This document shows, piece by piece, positions 40,999 to 43,275 of a stretch of DNA of 43,275 nucleotides; position 1 is the stretch's first letter; each line of letters opens with the position of its first letter. The translations under genes were made by a program, and so were the position numbers. Source of the DNA: JBMOKU01 sp049324315 (GTDB lineage: Bacteria > Bacillota > Clostridia > Peptostreptococcales > Thermotaleaceae); assembly GCA_049324315.1 (NCBI GenBank), contig JBMOKU010000063.1, positions 1 through 43,275 of the forward strand, written 5' to 3'. The notes beneath the pieces were generated by a model. That model had not been told where the DNA came from. It worked only from the letters and a program-made list of their open reading frames with translations, and did not search any database.

Positions 40999-41535
40999 TC
41001 ATGTCTTTATTCTTTTCATAACTATTCTAAAATCATCAATATTATTGTTTATACGTAATGGAATCCAATAATAATACCTCGGATAACCTAGCTTGCGTGC
41101 TAATATATCTTCATTGCCAATAATTCTAAGAAACTCATATGTAACCTCAATATGCTGAATACTATCAAACTCTCCGTTCTTGCGAAGCTCATCGACACGC
41201 TCCCTTAACTTTCTACTTTCCCTAATAATAAATATTTTCTTTTCCATTATTTTATTCTTGCCACTATTTTTGCACGCTTCCTGCTTTTTAATTTTCTTTA
41301 TTTTTTCTGCAATATTATCTAAAGTATGTTGAATCATTCCACTATTCCATAAATGACTATTAATATCATAATGATTCTTTGCATTCATAATTTGTTGCAG
41401 AATCCTGTTTTGTAATTCACTAATGTTTGCATAGTCAAAATAATTACTCAAAATTAATTTGTTTGCTTTATCTTGTATTCTCTTTAATTCTAAATTTAAT
41501 CTTTTATCCTTTTCTGGTGAATAATCATTTGCCAT
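40999..41535 (-). CDS. Charged helical protein, unknown
   Basis: A 178-residue, lysine- and asparagine-rich soluble protein. Residues 1-115 are almost all helix with coiled-coil character (KRLNLELKRIQDKANKLI, LDNAEKIKKIKK-like stretch), and the C-terminal 60 residues are mixed (FDSIQHIEVTYEFLRIIGNEDILARKLGYPRYYYWIPLRINN). AAAGGTGG lies about nine bases before the ATG. It stands alone on the minus strand in an AT-rich block. I cannot name a family. Confidence 0.55.
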   Translation of the reverse strand: MANDYSPEKDKRLNLELKRIQDKANKLILSNYFDYANISELQNRILQQIMNAKNHYDINSHLWNSGMIQHTLDNIAEKIKKIKKQEACKNSGKNKIMEKKIFIIRESRKLRERVDELRKNGEFDSIQHIEVTYEFLRIIGNEDILARKLGYPRYYYWIPLRINNNIDDFRIVMKRIKT

Positions 41536-41830
41536 AGGGCAATTCCACCTTTCTCACTGGCCCATATTCTACTTAAAACTATTTATCTTCTTGTATTTTA
41601 CAAATATGAAAAATATATACTATTTGATTTAATTATACCAAAATATTCAAGTAATAATCTTCCTCATGTTGCAATATAGGCATTAAGTTGCATAAAGCAA
41701 TTATTGTTAATAAAAAACAATTATGCATTTAGAGGAATTCTGGGAAGTTCTGTCGTATTTTCTAAAGTAAGCAATGAAGAATAAAGACAGGCTTGAATAA
41801 AAAAGTCTAGAATTAAGAGGAGATAAGAAA

Positions 41831-42253
41831 ATGATTCAATCGATCGTTCACATAGCTCTCGTCGTGAAAGATTATGACGAGGCTATAGAGTTTTATACAA
41901 AGAAGCTTAATTTTACGTTAGTTGAAGATACTTACCAGCCTGAACAAGATAAACGATGGGTAGTCGTATCTCCCCCCGGCTCAGTCGGTACAACAATATT
42001 ACTTGCAAGAGCATCTAAGCCTGAACAAGAACCATTTATAGGTAACCAGTCGGGTGGTAGAGTTTTTCTCTTTCTAAATACGGATGATTTTTGGAGAGAC
42101 TATCATGAAATGATCTCAAGGGGAATAGAATTTGTGAGAGAACCAAAAGAACAATCGTATGGAATGGTGGCAGTATTTAAGGATTTATACGGAAACCTAT
42201 GGGATTTGCTAGAGCTGAAAGAAGATCATCCGATTATGAAACGAATTAAGTAG
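41831..42253 (+). CDS. VOC-family (glyoxalase/bleomycin-resistance-like) protein
   Basis: A 140-residue protein of the vicinal oxygen chelate fold, which makes a metal site from paired beta-alpha-beta-beta-beta units. It begins IVHIALVVKDYDEAIEFYTKKLNF, with the first metal ligand H7, and ends MVAVFKDLYGNLWDLLEL, where the last glutamate is the usual partner ligand. GAGGAG lies upstream with normal spacing. Such proteins act as lyases, isomerases or drug binders; the substrate cannot be read here. Next to a broken AraC regulator. Confidence 0.88.
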   Translation: MIQSIVHIALVVKDYDEAIEFYTKKLNFTLVEDTYQPEQDKRWVVVSPPGSVGTTILLARASKPEQEPFIGNQSGGRVFLFLNTDDFWRDYHEMISRGIEFVREPKEQSYGMVAVFKDLYGNLWDLLELKEDHPIMKRIK

Positions 42254-42344
42254 TAAGTTGGGATATTTTACATTATAAGAAGACTATACACAACTTGAAC
42301 TATAGATATTTTATATGTGTTATCTGTATCAGGCGGTGGTAATT

Positions 42345-43163
42345 TTGGATAAAGAAAAAAATAAAATTACCTTTTATCATCGAGACAATATAGAAATTGT
42401 TCAAGGAAAGAGCGTTCATTCTTTCCCTAGGCACAGTCATAATGCCTTTTGTATTGGCATGGTGACCGATGGTAGAATATAATTAAGCTTGAATGAACAG
42501 GAATATATCTTAGAAGAAAATAGTGTTTATTTTATCCCTCCACTAACAGAGCATACCATCATATCTATTAATAATATGCAATATGGTTATACGGTAATAT
42601 GCTTACATAATGATTCTGCAGCGCAGTACACTAATGCTTTACTAGATAAGTATGTTTACAAAGACAAAGAGCTAGCAATGCGAATTTTAGACATAGGTCG
42701 GAGATTTAATGATACAAACGACCTCCAACGGTTAGAAAATGAGATAAATCAGCTTTTGATAAAGAACGTAGAAATAGTTTGTAGTTTTACAAAACAAATG
42801 CATAATGAAACAGTTCTATCCGCTGTAAGTTTTATAAATGAACATTTAGATGAACCTTTTGACTTGAAAAAAATGTCTGATCATACGTATATATCGAAAT
42901 ATCATTTGATTAGATTATTTAAAAAGAAAATGGGTGTTGCTCCATATCAATTTTACATACAAGAGAAAATCAAAAAAATAAGACAAGGGTTGTTAAAAGG
43001 ACAACCCATTGTTGATTTGGCTTGTAATTTGAATTTTTCAGACCAAAGTCATTTATGCAATACCTTTAAAAAACACGTTGGTCTAACGCCAATACAATTT
43101 AAGAAAAACTATAAAGAAGACAGCATGTCTATACAGAAATTGATATTTGGAGAGTGTAAATAA
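42345..43163 (+). pseudogene. AraC-family transcriptional regulator interrupted by an in-frame stop
   Basis: Read from TTG at 42345 (AGGCGGTGG just upstream) the frame gives DKEKNKITFYHRDNIEIV and HSFPRHSHNAFCIGMV, a cupin-type sensing domain, then meets TAA at 42480-42482, and continues in the same frame as LSLNEQEYILEENSVYFIPPLTEHTI to the stop at 43161. A single C-to-T change of CAA would explain it. The C-terminal 100 residues hold the two AraC helix-turn-helix units (FDLKKMSDHTYISKYHLIRLFKKKMG and IVDLACNLNFSDQSHLCNTFKKHVG). Restart at a TTG (42489) could still give a truncated 224-residue regulator. Confidence 0.8.
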
Positions 43164-43275
43164 TTTTGTGGGTTTGGATTGGAAGGATCTCCAATCTGGT
43201 AGAATAGTATATTAAATTGAAGATAGATTACGGCTAGGATTGCCAAGATTATTCTGATCTATGCATGGATTTGAA

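Noticed and set aside
1..43275. tRNA or rRNA genes
   Set aside because: I saw no cloverleaf-type sequence with a recognisable T-arm and no rRNA signatures on either strand; this was by eye, and tRNAscan would settle it.

Overview
The window looks like chromosome of a low-GC, spore-former-type anaerobic Clostridia (Firmicutes). The grounds are strong AGGAGG ribosome binding sites, T-box and TPP leader RNAs, U-tract hairpin terminators, a glycyl-radical enzyme with its activase, clostridial-type aspartate kinase and ferritin, and an inorganic pyrophosphatase of the CBS-DRTGG type. I cannot name the species. Most of the window is ordinary core metabolism and signalling. AT-richer, unfamiliar small genes lie at about 1.4-4.6 kb and 38.4-41.6 kb.

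Layout. 0-1.3 kb: ilvE behind an unusually structured 200-base leader. 1.4-4.6 kb: small unknown proteins and a GNAT acetyltransferase. 4.8-9.7 kb: a minus-strand operon cimA-leuC-leuD-leuB under a T-box leader. This is the citramalate (threonine-independent) route towards 2-oxobutyrate and isoleucine; LeuB, LeuC and LeuD can also serve leucine synthesis, and IlvE would do the last transamination. 9.8-12.6 kb: a MATE transporter divergent from aspartate kinase. 13.0-15.7 kb: a class V aminotransferase/cysteine desulfurase-like enzyme, a DsrE-like protein and ferritin. 15.9-17.5 kb: the manganese pyrophosphatase.

17.7-23.6 kb is a signalling cluster: a receiver-histidine kinase hybrid followed by a membrane CheA-like kinase that ends in a CheX-like domain, divergent from a receiver/HD-GYP cyclic-di-GMP phosphodiesterase. 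23.7-26.7 kb: a YjbR-like protein and the glycyl-radical pair YjjI/YjjW. 27.0-30.7 kb: an OmpR-type two-component system next to a secreted protein that shares a module with the sensor's outer domain. 30.8-31.5 kb: an anchored unknown protein. 31.8-38.2 kb: thiamine genes thiS-thiF-thiG-thiH-thiE then thiC-tenI, headed by two TPP riboswitches in tandem, each followed by its own terminator. 38.5-43.2 kb: unknown small genes, one frameshifted gene, a VOC protein and an AraC regulator with an in-frame stop.

Two dispersed repeat families run through the intergenic regions. One is an element of about 141 bp with terminal inverted repeats and 8-bp flanking duplications (two full copies, three partial). 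The other is a set of TGTAGGG-headed palindromes with compensatory base changes. One copy of the first sits inside the loop of what was a terminator hairpin. The most interesting items are the CheA-like/CheX fusion cluster, the sensor/secreted-protein shared module, the tandem TPP riboswitches, the repeat family and the unassigned ilvE leader.
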